The notes: generated by a model from the letters alone, not told the origin. Positions 11,252 through 23,006 are shown, numbered from the stretch's first letter. The stretch: DNA of 64,000 nt from Fulvia fulva (GCF_020509005.1 NC_063013.1:4898001-4962000); one strand, 5' to 3'. Program-made: numbers and translations.

Positions 11252-11675
11252 GCTCCTGAGCCAGGAATGTGACTCTGTATGATGGGAGGGCTTGAGAAGG
11301 CGTTTGTATTATGACTAGCTGCCAATGACACGGCAGCATGGGTTGGACTATAGGGATGGTAGGCAATGGCTGGGACGGCGTTTTGCTTTCATTGCTTCAG
11401 GCAATTGATACCCCAGTAGCGACAGTACTGCCAACAGCGCGTACGTTGGAGGAAGAGTACAGGACCAGACATATGTGTTCTTAGTATATCAGAGAGACGA
11501 CATTAGCCACGACGGCATCTTTGACGATCGTATTACTGTCTTTCTCTTCGCGCCGCGAACCTTTCACTGGCACAGACCAGCACCACCGGTTAAATGATTC
11601 AACCTTGAATCTGCTGCACAGTCAGCACTTTATCTTTATCTCACAGTCCTTTCTTCCACATTTCTTCCACAGGCA
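11252..11675. other. Intergenic region, no gene seen
   Basis: About 0.4 kb between two plus-strand genes. The final 100 bases are pyrimidine-rich (TTTCTTCC runs) and end in CCACAGGCAATG at the next start codon, typical of a fungal 5' leader; a leader intron ending at that CAG cannot be excluded. Confidence 0.55.
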
Positions 11676-12860
11676 ATGTCATCGCGGCCACTCCGTCTCG
11701 GTCAGTCATTGATCAGAAACACACGATACACACGCTGCCAACAGCGATTAAGCTGTGTACCCTTCTCACAATGCACGCGATTACATGAAACCGCCTCAAC
11801 AGGCAAAACCACACCGATCACTCCATCCCACGACGCCCACCAGCATCAACAACAAGACCAACCAGAGAAACGCTCCTTCGCCCTCCCCGCCCTCGCCCTC
11901 TTCGCGCTCGCCATCCCCCTCGGCTGGTACCTCATCCCAAATCAATACCAATCGGGCCTCGCCTCCCGGCACGAATTCGTCAAATACACCCTCATAGCAA
12001 AAGAGCCCGTCTCCTCTACATCTTCCATCTTCACACTCAGACCGACCGCCGGGGTAGCATTGGACCTCTACGACCCTTCCCTCGAACGCGCTCTTACGTC
12101 TGTGGAGTTTAAGCAGCCGCAGTTGCAGATTGCGAGGAGCTACACGTTACTGCCGCAGGCGCGGGGACAGCATGAGGATGAGGTGAGGTTTTTGATAAGG
12201 CGGGAGGAGAGGGGGGAGGTTAGTGGGTTTTTGCATCGAGTACCGGTGGCGGGTGAGGCCGAGGTGAGGGGCGTGAAGGGAGAATACAAGGTGCCGGAGG
12301 ATGTGAGGAATGTGGTGTTCCTTGCGGGTGGAACGGGCATTGCGCCGGCGTTGCAGGTTTGTGATTTGGTTGCGGAGGGAGAGGGGAGAGTGCATGTAAT
12401 GTGGGCGACGAGGAGGAGGGAGGAGTGTGCGGGTGGACGGAGTAATACTGTGCAAGAGAAGAAGGGATGGTCCTGGTTCGGGTGGGCGAGCAAGACGGAG
12501 GAGAAACAGGTCGTGGACAGCGAGCAAGAGCAGGGCGTGCTGGTGCGCATGTTGGAGGACGTGAAGGAGGAGGCTAGAGTGGAGGATGGGCAAAGCAGCA
12601 GGATCATGGTGGATTACTACGTTGACGAGGAGGGTACATATATCAAGCCAGAGGATGTCAAGACGGTACTTGACAAGCTGAGACATACTGGTGATGGAGA
12701 GACTCACGGCCGAAATGTTCTGATTGTCTCTGGGCCCGAAGGCTTCGTCAACTACTGGGCAGGACCGAAGCAGTGGATGAATGGTTGCGAGGTTCAAGGA
12801 CCGGTTCGAGGAGTACTGGCTACATTGAATCTGGACGATTGGGCTGTCTTCAAGCTATGA
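11676..12860 (+). CDS. Cyc2-like mitochondrial FAD/NAD(P)H oxidoreductase
   Basis: 394 aa, no intron. The N-terminus is rich in Arg/Ser/Thr without early acids, like a mitochondrial presequence. One membrane segment follows (about 68-87, A-L-P-A-L-A-L-F-A-L-A-I-P-L), then a ferredoxin-reductase-type fold. RSYTLLP near 154-160 is the FAD-binding R-x-Y-[ST] motif, and GGTGIAPALQ near 218-227 is the nucleotide-binding loop. The usual C-G-P-x-G-F motif near the C-terminus appears as V-S-G-P-E-G-F, without the Cys. In fungi this layout is Cyc2, an inner-membrane flavoprotein facing the intermembrane space that helps reduce haem for cytochrome c maturation. An NADH-cytochrome b5 reductase is the main alternative; the missing Cys, the long Glu/Lys insert (about 250-310) and the single anchor favour Cyc2. 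Confidence 0.78.
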   Translation: MSSRPLRLGQSLIRNTRYTRCQQRLSCVPFSQCTRLHETASTGKTTPITPSHDAHQHQQQDQPEKRSFALPALALFALAIPLGWYLIPNQYQSGLASRHEFVKYTLIAKEPVSSTSSIFTLRPTAGVALDLYDPSLERALTSVEFKQPQLQIARSYTLLPQARGQHEDEVRFLIRREERGEVSGFLHRVPVAGEAEVRGVKGEYKVPEDVRNVVFLAGGTGIAPALQVCDLVAEGEGRVHVMWATRRREECAGGRSNTVQEKKGWSWFGWASKTEEKQVVDSEQEQGVLVRMLEDVKEEARVEDGQSSRIMVDYYVDEEGTYIKPEDVKTVLDKLRHTGDGETHGRNVLIVSGPEGFVNYWAGPKQWMNGCEVQGPVRGVLATLNLDDWAVFKL

Positions 12861-13481
12861 TCCAGGCGGCCGTGCATGTCACTTGCAGTTCGCCACAAGC
12901 AAGCTCTGTTCCTCTACCCAGATCGACAGAACTTGAAACGATGCTACGCGCATAAGACTTCTTCATACCATAGCAGCAGCGCTAGTATCGTCGGAATGTG
13001 CGAGAGGAAAGCTGTGGTACGATTGCGTGAAGACGCTGAAGCTCAACTGACCCTGGCAGTAGCAAGATTTGACACCACGACACGCATTAGCCAGCAAGCA
13101 CTGGCAAGCAGCAACGACAAATCGCTTGAGCAGTCCGAGCTCGCGCCATGGCGCAAGGGCAGGTTGCGATATCGGTATATTCGCCTCGACACAACAACAA
13201 AGACCACACGCGTTGAGGTGGACACGTTGTAGCAGAGCAGGATTTAGGTGGAAGTGCAACGACATTTTGCCGCAATACGCGTGCGTACCTGAGTGGGAAG
13301 TTCTGCTCCGGTGGACATCAATGGCGGTATTCCGCGATGGCGCACGCTAACGCATTAGGCGATCACTGCTTAAGTCATCCTTGCCGACGGCAGTGAAACC
13401 GATCTGCCGATAACTGCTCATCTGCAACATCTTTCTTCGATGTCTGAGGTGTCAATGTAAACTGTCCTTTGCCCATCAGCA
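12861..13481. other. Intergenic region, no gene seen
   Basis: About 0.6 kb. Frames of 60-118 codons occur here on both strands across the same bases (about 12.9-13.3 kb), without domain, leader or coding bias, and are best read as chance. It should hold the 3' end of the Cyc2-like transcript and the old promoter of the decayed transporter. Confidence 0.55.
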
Positions 13482-14871
13482 ATGCCTGGCTCCAAAGACG
13501 ATGAGAAGAGCGCACCAACCACTAGAAGCGCAATGCCAAGTGTCGGTGGCGAAGGCATCGATGAAATGGCCGCCATTGAGCCGGTCCAGACGAACAACGT
13601 ACGACCGGCGTGCTTCAAGAATACTGCACAGGAAGTCCTCTTTGTGTTGACTGCCACCATGGCGATTGGCATGACCAGCTTCTTGGCAGGCTCGGTCACT
13701 GTCATTTCATCCTTTGTTGTACGAGAGTTAGTCAATGCGAATGAGTTGCAGAATGTATATACTAATAGTTCCAACAGTCTAATGATGACCACAGCACAAA
13801 TCACTTGGATCTCGTCCGCTAGCTCACTCAGCAGTGGTGCCTTCCTTCTGTTCTTCGGGAGAGTCGCTGACATGTTTGGACGAAAATCAATGTTTGTTGG
13901 CTCTCTCTTCCTGTTCTCGGTCTTCTGCCTGGCTGCTGGGTTCTCCAAGGATGCCATTACCATCGACGTATCAATGAAGTGCTCGGTCTGTTCAGTGCAT
14001 CTGCTGTTCTGCCTGCAGTCGGCCTTCTTGGAGTTATCTATGAGAAGCCAAGCAGTCGGAAGAATGCTGCCTTCGCTTGCTTCTCTGCAGGCAATCCACT
14101 CGGCTTCGTATTTGGCACCATCTTCGGTGGCATCGCTACGAGTCTCTTCGGCTGGCGTGCATCGTTCTGGCTGTTGGCGATCGTCTTCCTGGTCTTTACG
14201 GTCATCGCTATTGTGACCGTGCCCAAGGATTTCACAGCGAAAGAGCTACTGACCTGGGAGACGATAAAGCGCTTTGACTTCCTTGGTACTGCTCTCACAA
14301 TAGGTGGCATTGGCATGTTCTCCGCAGCATTGTGTCTGGGTGATACCGCTGCGAACGGTTGCAAGACGCCTACGCTGTAGCGATGCTTCTGTTCGCCGTC
14401 AATACCGTCTATGACAGCTATTGGACCTTCTACTTCCCGGCACTCACGATCATGGTCGTTGGTGCGGACTTGGAGTTCAACGTGGCGAACGTGTATGTCA
14501 TGTCCTCGATGCCGCCAAGTCAACAGAGCACCGCTGGTGGGATCTTCCAGAGAGTTACCAGACTTTGCTCGACGATTGGGCTGGGAGTTGCAACTGCGGT
14601 GTTCGGCTCTTTAGAACATGAGCCAAGTCTCTCGAGCTATTGGGACCGGCCTACGCAACCGTACTCGGCGACCTTCTGGACCTGCTTTGCGGCGGCTGCT
14701 GTGAGTATTGGGCTTGTACCGTTGATGACCATTGGAACACAGGGCGGCAAGCAGCAGAAGCGCCAGAGTGGTGGGGAACTCGCTGGTGTTAGTGAACGAA
14801 TCGATGAGAAAGATGCTGGATCCATGAAAGGTGAAGCCATGGTTGCACAGGCCTTGCCCGTCCAAGGGTGA
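13482..14871 (+). pseudogene. Decayed MFS transporter (DHA2-like drug:H+ antiporter)
   Basis: Three plus-strand frames give consecutive parts of one membrane transporter. Part 1 (13482 to about 13972) has a hydrophilic N-terminus, TM1, a likely 51-nt intron (13727..13777; GTTAGT donor, TACTAAT branch, CAACAG acceptor) and the T-A-Q-I-T-W-I segment before F-G-R-V-A-D-M-F-G-R-K, the MFS loop-2/3 signature. Near 13972 the frame shifts by one base and continues as L-G-L-F-S-A-S-A-V (TM4-TM6, ending C-K-T-P-T-L-stop at 14380). Part 3 (from about 14359) resumes with the late helices (Y-W-T-F-Y-F-P-A-L, then F-N-V-A-N-V-Y-V-M-S-S-M-P-P). By family length (about 550 aa, 14 helices), roughly helices 7 to 11 are absent. 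Two independent lesions make a working transporter unlikely. Substrate cannot be told. Confidence 0.85.
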
Positions 14872-15173
14872 AGATACAGCTACTGCTTACGTGTTTTGGT
14901 GAACATATGCAATTAAGTTTGGCTATCCGAGTATGCACGGACGGCTTCAAACTGAAGGACTTCTCGATTTCACACAAAGTTGATGTGGCAAACACCACAC
15001 TTTCGAGGCGCATACTCGACCTTTACGTCCACAGCGACCAAAGATCCGCCGCTTTCACAATCCTCGATCTTGACCCAACGAGCAGCCAACACTTGATGAG
15101 GCTCGCCAGCAGTCAGAAGCATCATCAGCCTGCCAAGCCGACAGGACAAGCAACACTACCATCTTCTCCGACC
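14872..15173. other. Short intergenic region, no gene seen
   Basis: About 300 bases between the decayed transporter and the small broken gene. A frame is open from 14868 through this region into the next feature but lacks an ATG-led coding look here; it is treated as leader sequence. Confidence 0.5.
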
Positions 15174-15698
15174 ATGAGGTTCTCCGACCTCTTCCAGTAC
15201 CACAGGTACGCCAACTATGGGCCGGCGCGACCGAGAGTCCCGCCTCCTGTTCATGCACCTCGCGCTCCTGTCCCACTTATCTCTGGTCCTCTTGAGCCAA
15301 TCGCGCCGCCGCCTCAGTGTGCCTTTGCACGACTAGCGACGACCTCATCACCACCAGGCTACAACGCTACAGCCGCGGTCCCTCGAGCCGACACCACTTA
15401 AGTTGAGCTCAAAGTCGACGCCGGCACGGGTGCGTTGCCACGCAACAGATCAACTTATCGGTGGTCAGACCGCATCAACCTAGGCTCCGAAATCATCATT
15501 ATCTACAAGGCCAACACCCTTGCCGATGTGCACCGCCACATAATGGCTATCTTCTCGGTCGCGATTGAGGCTGCTGTTCAGGGTCCGAGGGAGGCGAGGT
15601 ATTTCGTGTATTGGGAGCTAGTGTATAGGACCAAACAGCATAGGCTAGCGATCGTTCCGCGCAACTGGAGTCTAGTGATAGATCTGCTGTTTACGTAG
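15174..15698 (+). pseudogene. Small unrecognised gene interrupted by one in-frame TAA
   Basis: An ATG in ACCATGAGG at 15174 opens a frame (M-R-F-S-D-L-F-Q-Y-H) that stops at TAA 15399..15401 and then runs on in the same frame to 15698, giving about 173 residues apart from that stop. The first part is Pro/Ala-rich and disordered. The second looks globular (I-I-I-I-Y-K-A-N-T-L-A-D-V-H-R, then Y-F-V-Y-W-E-L-V-Y). I recognise no family. The TAA could come from CAA by one C-to-T change at CpA, the RIP signature of the adjoining repeat tract, so this may be a host gene damaged by RIP spreading past the repeat edge. Alternatives are a true short protein ending at 15401, a small unseen intron, or chance frames. 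Confidence 0.4.
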
Positions 15699-16047
15699 GC
15701 GGCTTACTTAGGGGAGGACTTTGCGAGGAGGTGTTGGATTAAGGTGCATTCATGTACCGCGGTAGGACAGTCGCCCTTATAAGGACGAGTGTTGAGGGAC
15801 GCTGCAGGTTGGAAGTGAGAACGATGCAAGTGTCACGAGACAGCCCTTTCACTCACTGCCCCGCGACACATCGACGTCATCGGCCGCACCTCCGCGCGCT
15901 AGCGTCCTTCCGATTTCTCTATCTATTCGACTTCTCTTAGACCTCTTAGATAGCTCGCGTAACTATATATATCTTAACCCGATTATGTTATAGCCCCCTC
16001 GCCCGTAATAGTTAGTTACGCCTTAAAAAGTAGAGAGCTAAACTCTA
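15699..16047. other. Transition from gene-rich to RIPped DNA
   Basis: No gene seen. Up to about 15,930 the base pattern is like the genes to the left, with normal CA and TG. After about 15,940 CTA, TAG and TATA words dominate and CA/TG become rare. This is the visible boundary of the repeat tract. Confidence 0.7.
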
Positions 16048-16138
16048 CGTAAGTACGATACTAATACCGAGCGACTTGGTCGTAAGTACGATACCGATAC
16101 CGAGCGACTAAGTCGTAAGTACGATACGACCGAGTCGC
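16048..16138 (+). repeat. 33-bp tandem repeat, about 2.7 copies
   Basis: Units begin with CGTAAGTACGATAC at 16048, 16081 and 16114, and the first two share the later CCGAGCGACT block. Period is 33 bp with a few mismatches; the third copy is shortened. It lies at the left edge of the RIPped tract and no function is visible. Confidence 0.8.
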
Positions 16139-16370
16139 GAAATACTAAGCTAGTATAGCCGACGACGAACGCTCTTATCTATCCTTAAGGACTAGTAACC
16201 GTACGACTAGCGCCTTACGTACGAGATTAGAACTACGTCTAATAGCCGAATAGCTAAAGAACCTAAACGATTTAAGAACCTAGAAAGCGCTAGATTTAAT
16301 ACTTAGAGGTAATAATATATCGGGTATATATCTAGACCGTACGTCTCGGATATAGTTAGCTAGGCTAAGT

Positions 16371-16757
16371 ATTAAAGCGCCACATATTCTAGGCTATCTT
16401 TAGCCAGCTTTAGCCAAAGGGGGGGGGCCATAAAAAGCTTAAACTTTGTTTCTTAGTATAAGGAAGCGGTAGCGAAGGGGGAGGGGGGAGTATATAATAA
16501 CGATAATACGGATTACTACTACCGCTACAACGATAAGATAGTTACTACCTATACGAGTACTTATGTTTTATACGTGCTTTACGCTATCTTTGCCCTCCTC
16601 TTAGAATGTCGTATTCCGCCGAACGACTACCCGCTAGTACCTACCTACGTAGGGTACCTCGTTATACGAGCCCGCTATTGACTACCCTACGACCGACTAT
16701 ACTTATCTACCTACGATTTAGTGTTAGTTAGAGAGGGTGCTAGTCTATATAATAGAG
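16371..16757 (+). repeat. Dispersed repeat R1, left copy
   Basis: About 390 bp in direct orientation to 45163..45537. Shared blocks include AAAAAGCTTAAACTTT, ATAATACGGATTACTACTAC, CTACCTACGTAG and TTAGTTAGAGAGGGT, with many C/T and G/A differences between copies. The pair could be solo LTRs or transposon ends; the boundaries are approximate and no target duplication was found. Confidence 0.8.
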
Positions 16758-17408
16758 CCGAAGGCGGGGCTACCTTTAATAAGAGTAGTCTAATATAGGC
16801 GCGGGCCTATACCTTTAAAAAGAATATACCTCTAGGTATAGGAGATATAGTTATAATAAGAGCTATATATATACTCGCGGTATATATTAGTCACGCGCCT
16901 ACCTATACGTCATTAGTACGGAAAAACGTCTCTAGCGGTATATATATTAACGGGGTACTAATAGAATACTAGCTACGGGCGTATACGCGCGAAAACCGAT
17001 TACGGGCGTATATACGTAAAACGGGCCTATATAGGCATTATAGTACGGAAGTCCCGTATAGGAAGCTCTTTCTATAGGAGAGCGTACGCGGGTATACCTT
17101 TAGTACTAAGGACTTATCGGTATCGGGTTATATAACCCTAACTACTACGGGCCGTAAAAAGGTAATACCGGGACGGCTATACGGAAATTACGGGCTTATA
17201 GATATATAAGCAAGAGGCTTAGGCGGATAGTAATATTACTCTCGAAGGGCTACGGCGAGTTTAGTAGTTTTATCTAGTATTTATAGGCAATCCTAGCTTT
17301 ACTTCTTACAAATTTTATAAAACGGATTTACCGATAGTAGGGGCCGGTAAAATAAAGATAATTTAGTATTGAATAGGAAAGAAGAGAGTAGGGGAAAAGA
17401 ATGAATAT
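16758..17408. other. RIPped DNA, unclassified
   Basis: About 650 bases of CTA/TAG/TATA-rich DNA rich in short GTATA and CGGG words. No open frame, RNA gene or known repeat was recognised. It may belong to the same element as R1, since the R1 similarity simply stops at its left edge. Confidence 0.5.
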
Positions 17409-20400
17409 ATAGATAGATAGATATTTCATTAAGCTGTTATAGTGCCCTTTAGCCTAGATAGCTATACTATCTTGTTTTCGTATATATAGAGGGGAAACCG
17501 TATTAGTAAAAACCCCTCCTCCTTCCCGCCTGTCTTTTCCCCCTCGTTGTCGTCTTAGATTTCCCTTATTAAGGGTACGCTAGTATTATAGGCCTGCCCT
17601 AATGACTACCCTATCTACAACCCCCCTAGCTTCCGCCTCTTATCTATCTACTCCTCCGTCTCGCTAGCGAGGCTAAACTACTAGAGGTATCCCTACTATA
17701 GTATCTACCGAGAGATTCGGCGAATGTTACCTTTGTCTCTAATAATTGACTTATAGTCTCTCCTCTCTACTTAGTACCTCTAATTTCCCCTACTAGTCGC
17801 CTACTACGGGCATCGTAGTAGTATATATTCTAGGTTTTACGATAGGTAGCTACACTAGTAGGCTAGGCTTTAGATATCTAGTATACGTCTTCTAAGTAGG
17901 TAGGCCCTTAATCTAATATATTCGGACCTAATTTAGATCGCTATACTTGCTTCGGCCCTTATTAGGTCCCTATATAGCTAGTAATTATGTCTCTAGAAGG
18001 CTCGGAGTACTATCGGGCCTATTATCTTAGGGTGCTTCCTTTTCTAGTCCTACTCCTATAGGTAGCTCGCTATCTATTCCGCTAGACTTTAGGTCTTAGC
18101 CTTACTCCCGCCGGCCTAGCGAGTCCTACGCTCCTCCTCTTTTCGTACTAGCTATTCGGTACTTGTCTATACGGCCGTAAAGGTAGAAAGGTCATCCTCT
18201 TTTTAGCTTGTCCTATGTCCGGCCACTCTCCGGTAGCGGCTTTCTATCTTATTCTTTACCTCCTAGATTATAGTTTATACTAGGTAATCTATCGTCTTTA
18301 CCGCGTATTAAATTCTTATTCCCCGGATGTACTAGCCGATTAGTAGTATTCCTGTCTCTACTTCTACCGTACTTATTAATGTTGTCTTATATACGCCTAG
18401 TATCCTACGTAGGTTACCTATCTATATCCTATTTAGGGGTTACTCTATCCGTTTCGGGATCGGCTTGCCTACGCCTCCTATTCCCTAAATCTATACCCCG
18501 TATAATATAGCTAGTCTAACGATCGCCTTATATATTATCCTTACCTTATCGAATATTACTCTCTATATAGACGCCGTAAGCCTCTTTATCGAGGCTTCGT
18601 TAACTTATACTCGACTCTAGGCTTTCTTAATCTATACGTTCTAGCTTAGCTTCGGGTCGAGCTAGATCCCTAGTACTCGTAGCTCTACTAATAGCTTAGT
18701 CTTATAGCCTTAGATTCTTACCGCCGCCTTTATATTATAGTATGTTCTCGCTTTACTAAAGTATATAAGCTAGTATTTTTTAGGGGCCAACCGGGCGCTA
18801 TACTTCTTTACCTACTCCTCGTATTTCTTATACCTATCTTCTAGGAGGCGACAGTTCTCCTCTATCGAGTCTAACTAGGCTAGAATGTTTATATTATCTA
18901 CGAATCCTAATACTAAGGTTTACGGAGAGGTAAGTAGGGGGATTAGATTAGACATAAATATTAGAAATAGGATAGGGGAGAGAGTAGATCCCTAAGGTAT
19001 TCTAGCCTCTACCTTTACCGGGTCGGACGTATACCTCCCTAGGACTAGGTATATCGTCCGTTCCTAGAAAAAGGAGTAGACGAACGTCGTTACCTACTAG
19101 GGGATACCTTTCTGTTATAGGATATATATTAGCCTTTATTATAAGACGTTATCGAAGGCTCCTACGATGTCGAGGGATAGTAAGGACGCCGCTCGGTTCC
19201 TACCGTAGTACTAGAGGGTCTAAATTTTCTCCGTTATTAGCTCTATTACTATTAGTATCGATCGCTAGCTTCTTCCCCCTATCTATATTACTAAGAGTAC
19301 GTAGTTGTCCTCGGCTAGCTACGTAAGTCTCTAGGCCACTATCTTCTCTAGAACCTTCCCTATCGTGTTTAGAAGTACGATTAGCGTATATGATTTAAGC
19401 TAAGTATAGTCCTCCTTCTATAGCTTACGTATTACTACTACTATAGACTCTCTATACGGCTTCGAGTAATACCCTAGCCGTAGGTACGTAGTAAATAGGT
19501 TTATAAGGCTCGGCGCGATCTCTTCTCTTTACTCTTTTAGTAGTAGGTTTAGTATCCTGTCTAGGCCTAGAGCTTTCCGTCCTTTTAGCTTACTTATAAC
19601 TCCTATTACTATATTAGAGCTAACCGCCTAATCTATATCTAGGGGTTCCGGGTATATACTCGGGTCGATATCCGTAAGGTCTACCTCTACTTACGTCGAA
19701 AAGAAATAGTCGGCTAATACTTTTGCCTTGCCCTAGGGCGTAGTCTAGGCAATCCCTTCGCGGTCTACGATTAGAGGGAAGTAAGGGGTTCGTTACTCTT
19801 TAGGTAGTCGTACCTATTTAGCTAGTCTCTATATCTGTTCCGGGTTTTCTATAACGAGCCCGATTGTTACTCTCTAGTTCTATAGCTTATCGCGTCTTAT
19901 CTATACCTTCTTCTCTTATATCGCGCGACAGTATTACTCCTACGTCTCTTAGGTATACTCCTTCGTCTACTATCGCCTTGCCCTTCTAGCCTCCTTTACC
20001 TTTATAGAGTATTTAGGGGTCTAGAAGGCCTTCTACTTTTCTAAGGGCCGGAGTAACGGCGTATATTATTCCGCTACTTACTATATAACCGAGGTAATCT
20101 GTTCCGCTACTTAATCTAGCTAAGCTGTCGTCTCGAGTTCTCTATACTATAGTATATTCGCTATTAGGAAGCCTCTTATATTGTCCTAGCGTGCCTTCTT
20201 CTAGTTACGGCGTAGTTCGCTTACTAGCTCCTCTATCGCCTTCACCCCTAGCGTCGTTTAAATAGAGATATAGTCTAAGGAGGCCTCTAGCGCGTAGTTC
20301 GGTCGGCATTAGACTAGTCTCTCTTTAAGTTCTCGTAATAGAAAGTATAGGTCGATTATACTTATACTTATACGGGCCTTCTACGTCTCTATTCCCTTTA

Positions 20401-21545
20401 GTATTACTAAGGCCATTCCGTAGCGTACGGTTATATCTAGTAGCTTTCCCCCTAGAAACGTATACGGGGGAGTGAATTCGAGTCCCTACTATAGGTAGTA
20501 GAGGTTAAAGTCGCCGAGGAGTACTTACTTCGTATCTTAGCTTAGGGTCTACTCTAGGTAGGCGAGGGTTCCTAGTTCCCTACTCGTCCGACCCCGCGGT
20601 AGCGGGTTATAAACGTTATAGATCTAGATAGAGCCTTATGTCGTGTCGATCTAGATTAATATTATATCTTCTAGGTTGTCCTACTACGGTAGTATAACCT
20701 TCTACGACTTAAGGTCTATAGTCTTTCTTATATATATATATATATATCCTCGGGATAACGCCTCGTTAGCCCGCGATTACGGTATAGTATCTCCGGTCAT
20801 TATAAGTAGCTAGGAGTCCTACGTAGGGGTCGATCTATAGTTCCTATACCGTAATAACGTAGTACCGTAGCGGGCCTAGCTCTTATAGAAAGTAGCGCTA
20901 GACCTTGTCCCTACTTTTGTTTACGTTATACTATACGATAGTAATATTACCGTATAGTATTATTCGTTATCCGTAAGGTCTATTTCCGTACTAACCTACT
21001 ATATCTCCTAAGCCTATATCCCGCTAATCGGCTAGCCCTAGGGCCGCTAGGGCGCCCTAAAGATTCGAGTTTAGCCTAGTTCGTTAGTAGTCCGGTTAAG
21101 GTGTCGAGGCCTACCGGGAGGTAGATACGTTTAAGGTTAGGTTCCCTTATTCATCTCTTCTACCCTCTTCCTCTTACTCGGCTCGAAGCCCTTATATACG
21201 GTAGGTCCCTCCTACTATTATAAGGGGTACCTAGCTAGTATAGAGATCCTTACTTATCTCGCTCGTTCTTATACTACTATTCTAGCTAGGTATTAGTTTA
21301 AATACGCTAGGTACCTTCTACCGTAGTATATATACCTACTCTCCTTTTTTAGGCATTCCCTTCCCTAGTATAGGCCTACGTAGTAAGGACACCTTAGGGT
21401 CTTCTCCCCGTATTTTAGGGCTATATAACCGTACTGTTAGTATTAGAAGCATTATAGTACCCTATAGCTACTCTAATAGATCTCCGTGTCTATTCTCTCG
21501 TAGTTCTAGAATAGCCTATTATCTAGTATCTAAGTAGATTGCTCG
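17409..21545 (-). mobile_element. LINE family B (Tad1-like), copy 1, RIPped and 5'-truncated
   Basis: Reads right to left. At the left (3') end is a tetranucleotide tail (ATAGATAGATAG on plus) followed by a 3' UTR. Around 20,485 the minus strand gives the endonuclease motif G-D-F-N-L, and at about 21,250-21,460 the pattern matches the Cys-rich zinc-knuckle part of ORF1 in LINE-C of this window. Reverse transcriptase should lie at about 18.8-20 kb; F-V-D remains recognisable near 18,900. Frames are full of TAG/TAA and lack ATG. The right end falls within ORF1, so the copy is probably 5'-truncated there. The first 2.1 kb is nearly identical to 38461..40598. Confidence 0.8.
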
Positions 21546-23005
21546 TCTTGATAAGAGCTGTCGAATAGATAGTCCTCGTCGATATTCCGCTCGAAGTTTC
21601 TCTCTCGTTATTGGGCGAAACGTTTGTAATATTGATCGGCGCTTTATAAGAGTCTTAACTTGTCGTTTAAGCTTAGAGTTATAAGCTCTAAGAAGCGTAT
21701 CCTCTTATAGTATTACTTCGCCGCCTTTTATAAGCTAAGAAAAGCTATTATAAGCTGTTTTAGAGTTGCTTAGTATAGTATCGTTTATAAGCTTAGATTA
21801 CGACGTAAACTCCTTCGAATTACTCGGAGTTTAAGACTACTATAATGTCGTCTAAGGAGGGGGTAGTCCTAGCGGGGTTCGTAGGCGTATATTAAGGCAA
21901 TTAAGTACTACTTACGCGTTAATAGGAACTAACTCTATAGCCTTAAAGGCCTTCTTATAGTTTAACGCGGTAAATACGTCGAAAAACGCGTCTTTAAACG
22001 CCGGAAGGAAGGTTTCTTTATTAATATAGAAGACGCGCTAACGTACTAGGTCCCGTACGCGTTATAAGTACTTGAGCTTTAACGGCGTAAAACAAACTAT
22101 ATTAAGAGGCTATAGGATATACGACGAATACGCCGGTATATAGAGCGTAAGGATCTTATAGTCTAGATAGTAGTTCTTAAAACCCTAGTTTAAATAGCTC
22201 TTATAGCCGTCAAAAATAAGTAACCTATAGCTACTTATAGAACGCGCCTCTATATACGCGTTAAAGTGCTTTAACTACTCGAGGCTAAGTACGTTATTTA
22301 TCTATCTATTCTCGGAGACCGTAAGCTTCTAATTCCGCGTTATGTCTACCTCTTCCTACTATACTAAAATATAGACGCGTCCTTTATAGATAATAAAGGG
22401 CGGGGTCGAGTAGCTAGCGGTATAGATGCTCTAAATAACTATAACCTACTCTCTATTACTAGGCTAAGTAGCCGTAGGGCGAGAGCGTCGTTCTAAGCTA
22501 GTAACGACTTTTATAGAGCTAATTACGCCTATTTAAAAGCCCGTCTTATCGAAGTTATAGATATCCTCGTTATATATACTATACTTAGTAATCGTCTCTT
22601 ATATAAGCTTAAACTAGGCGCTTATAACTTCTAGCCCTTCCTAGAGTATTCTCTAACGGTCCTTCGCTCGGTTAAAGGCCGTTTTAAGCTCGATAGAGCG
22701 CGAAACGAATCTCTCTACCTAGTTCTTACCTACTAGATCCGCGTCGTGTTTATCGAGTAGCTTATCCGCTATATCTACTACCTCGCTAAGGGTAGGCGCG
22801 AATCCTCGCAAATCGAGGTCGAGGATATATCGAACAATTGTCTATTCTTCGGTTAACGTAAGTTTATACTAGAGAGGGCGAGTATCGACGCGAGGAGTGT
22901 TTCCGTAGTACCGGCTAGTTAGTATCGAATAAGGTACGTAATATACTATAGCTACGCGTAGGAGACTCGGGAATTAGCCCTAATAATAGGAAGAGAGGGA
23001 AGAGT
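21546..23005 (-). mobile_element. Fot1/pogo-type DNA transposon, transposase remnant
   Basis: The minus strand carries the order of a Fot1/pogo transposase with many stops. First is a CENP-B-like HTH stretch (L-D-L-R-G-F-A-P then V-G-K-N then V-E-R-F, about 22,700-22,860). Next is E-D-I-Y-N-F-D-K-T-G-F around 22,560, the first catalytic Asp block of the DDE domain. Then comes R-L-L-I-F-D-G-Y-K-S-Y around 22,180-22,230, the second catalytic block, normally D-G-H-G-S-H. These elements cut and paste into TA sites. Terminal inverted repeats were not found with confidence, and the N-terminus is lost or displaced by the second Fot1-like element to its right. Confidence 0.8.
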
Positions 23006-23006
23006 A

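Noticed and set aside
12876..13350. Several overlapping frames of 60-118 codons downstream of the Cyc2-like gene
   Set aside because: They lie on both strands over the same bases, have no domain, leader or bias, and are explained by chance in GC-balanced DNA.
13482..14871. Explaining the transporter breaks by introns
   Set aside because: Only the 51-nt intron at 13727..13777 has donor, branch and acceptor. The break near 13,972 has no usable acceptor, and the missing central helices are absent from the DNA itself.
1..15700. A secondary-metabolite or resistance cluster including the MFS gene
   Set aside because: Neighbours are phosphatase, cell-cycle, repair and mitochondrial genes with no biosynthetic enzyme.
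15752..15940. 62-codon plus-strand frame before the RIP boundary
   Set aside because: Arg/His-rich without domain and ending at the composition change; no support for a gene.
16048..16138. 33-bp repeats as a CRISPR array
   Set aside because: Units are directly adjacent without spacers and the DNA is fungal.
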